DNA of 64,000 nucleotides from Phoebastria nigripes (taxonomy: Eukaryota; Chordata; Aves; Procellariiformes; Diomedeidae), in assembly GCA_035582835.1 (NCBI GenBank), contig JAYKAV010003103.1:418932-482931 (forward strand). The letters are read 5' to 3'. The notes under the pieces were generated by a model. The model was not told the DNA's origin. It made no database searches and saw only the letters and a list, made by a program, of their open reading frames with translations. A program made the position numbers and the translations under genes. Of the stretch, positions 63,389 to 64,000 are shown piece by piece (position 1 is the stretch's first letter; every line of letters begins with the position of its first letter).

Positions 63389-64000
63389 CATAGAATCATA
63401 GAATCATTAAGGTTGAAAAAGACCGCTAAGATCATCGATTCCAACTGTCAACCCAACACCACCATGCCCACTAAACCATGTCTCTAAGCGCCTCACCTAC
63501 ACGTCTTTTAAATACTTCCAGGGATGGTGACTCAATCACTTCCCTGGGCAGCCTGTTCCAATGTTTAACCACTCTTTCAGAAAAGACATTTTTCCTAAGG
63601 TCCAATCTAAACCTCCCCTGGCACAACTTGAGGCCATTTCCTCTCATCCTATCACTAGTTGCTTGACAGAAGAGACCAACACCCACCTCGCTGCAACCTC
63701 CTTTCAGGTAGTTGTAGAGCGCGATAAGGTCTCCCCTCAGCCTCCTCTTCTCCAGACTAAACAGTCCCGGTTCCCTCAGCTGCTCCTCATAAGACTTGTT
63801 CTCCAGACCCTTCACCAGCTTTGTTGCTCTCCTCTGGATACGCTCCAGCACCTCAATGTCCTTCTTGTAGTGAGGGGCCCAAAACTGAACACAGTATTCC
63901 AGGTGCGGCCTCACCAGTGCCAAGTACAGGGGCACAATCACTTCCCTACTCCTGCTGGCCACACTATTTCTGATACAGGCCAGGATGCCGTTGGCCTTCT
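63389..64000 (-). mobile_element. CR1 LINE, young-looking, runs off the window
   Basis: The left end carries the CR1 3' octamers (CATAGAATCATAGAATCATT on the plus strand), the TTCCAACTGTCAACCCAACA 3' UTR segment and the native ORF2 stop. The element continues past the right edge, so its full length is unknown. It is of the lineage ending EALRDMV, like the fragment at 261-480. Within the window the ORF2 frame has no stop or frameshift, unlike the other CR1 copies here with ORF2 sequence of this length. Confidence 0.95.
63471..64000 (-). pseudogene. CR1 ORF2 C-terminal part, frame intact, partial
   Basis: About 176 codons are open from the window edge to the stop at 63471. Visible blocks are [45 protein letters not shown], the [20 protein letters not shown] segment and [20 protein letters not shown]. 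These belong to the region after the reverse-transcriptase core. The catalytic motifs would lie outside the window, so activity cannot be judged. Confidence 0.85.

Overview
The window looks like nuclear DNA from a bird. It carries eight separate CR1 LINE insertions, several with the short ATTCTRTG-type repeats that end avian CR1 elements, plus six LTR insertions of avian endogenous-retrovirus type. No Alu, L1 or bacterial-style operon is visible. Scattered single Ns and one 120-N run show a draft assembly. I cannot name the species.

I found no host protein-coding gene, tRNA, rRNA or CRISPR array that I can support. The longer open frames are CR1 ORF2 remnants, reading through LTRs, reading across Ns, or chance frames in AT-rich DNA. 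The window is best read as intergenic DNA or a large intron. Short host exons could be hidden here and would need alignment to a related genome.

Layout from left to right: CR1 3' fragment (261-480, +); 1.5 kb CR1 with a decayed reverse transcriptase (745-2222, +); a long unique AT-rich stretch with a possible very old LTR tail near 9.3-9.6 kb; 1.8 kb CR1 on the minus strand (12778-14545); a rearranged LTR tail (18367-18563); a CR1 fragment inside 111/118-bp direct repeats (23021-23738), followed at once by a complete solo LTR (23775-24340); a second solo LTR interrupted by the assembly gap (33612-34049); CR1 minus (37289-37893); internally deleted CR1 plus (39889-41190); a diverged 29-bp minisatellite (about 47389-48150); solo LTR minus (51621-52191); CR1 plus (52851-53293); an 802-bp solo LTR of a different family (57834-58635); a solo LTR minus (62293-62857); and a CR1 minus that runs off the right edge with its frame still open (63389-64000).

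Nothing in the window forms a pathway. The content is retrotransposon history. Five of the six LTR insertions belong to one family, with TATA box, ATTAAA signal and a CRE-like motif in the better-preserved copies. Three solo LTRs have clear target-site duplications, two of them 5 bp and one readable as 5 or 6 bp. At least two CR1 lineages can be told apart by their 3' ends. The observations most worth checking are the long duplication flanking the CR1 at 23 kb, the 29-bp minisatellite at 47-48 kb, the mis-sized gap inside the LTR at 33.8 kb, and the tandem LTR tails at 18.4 kb.
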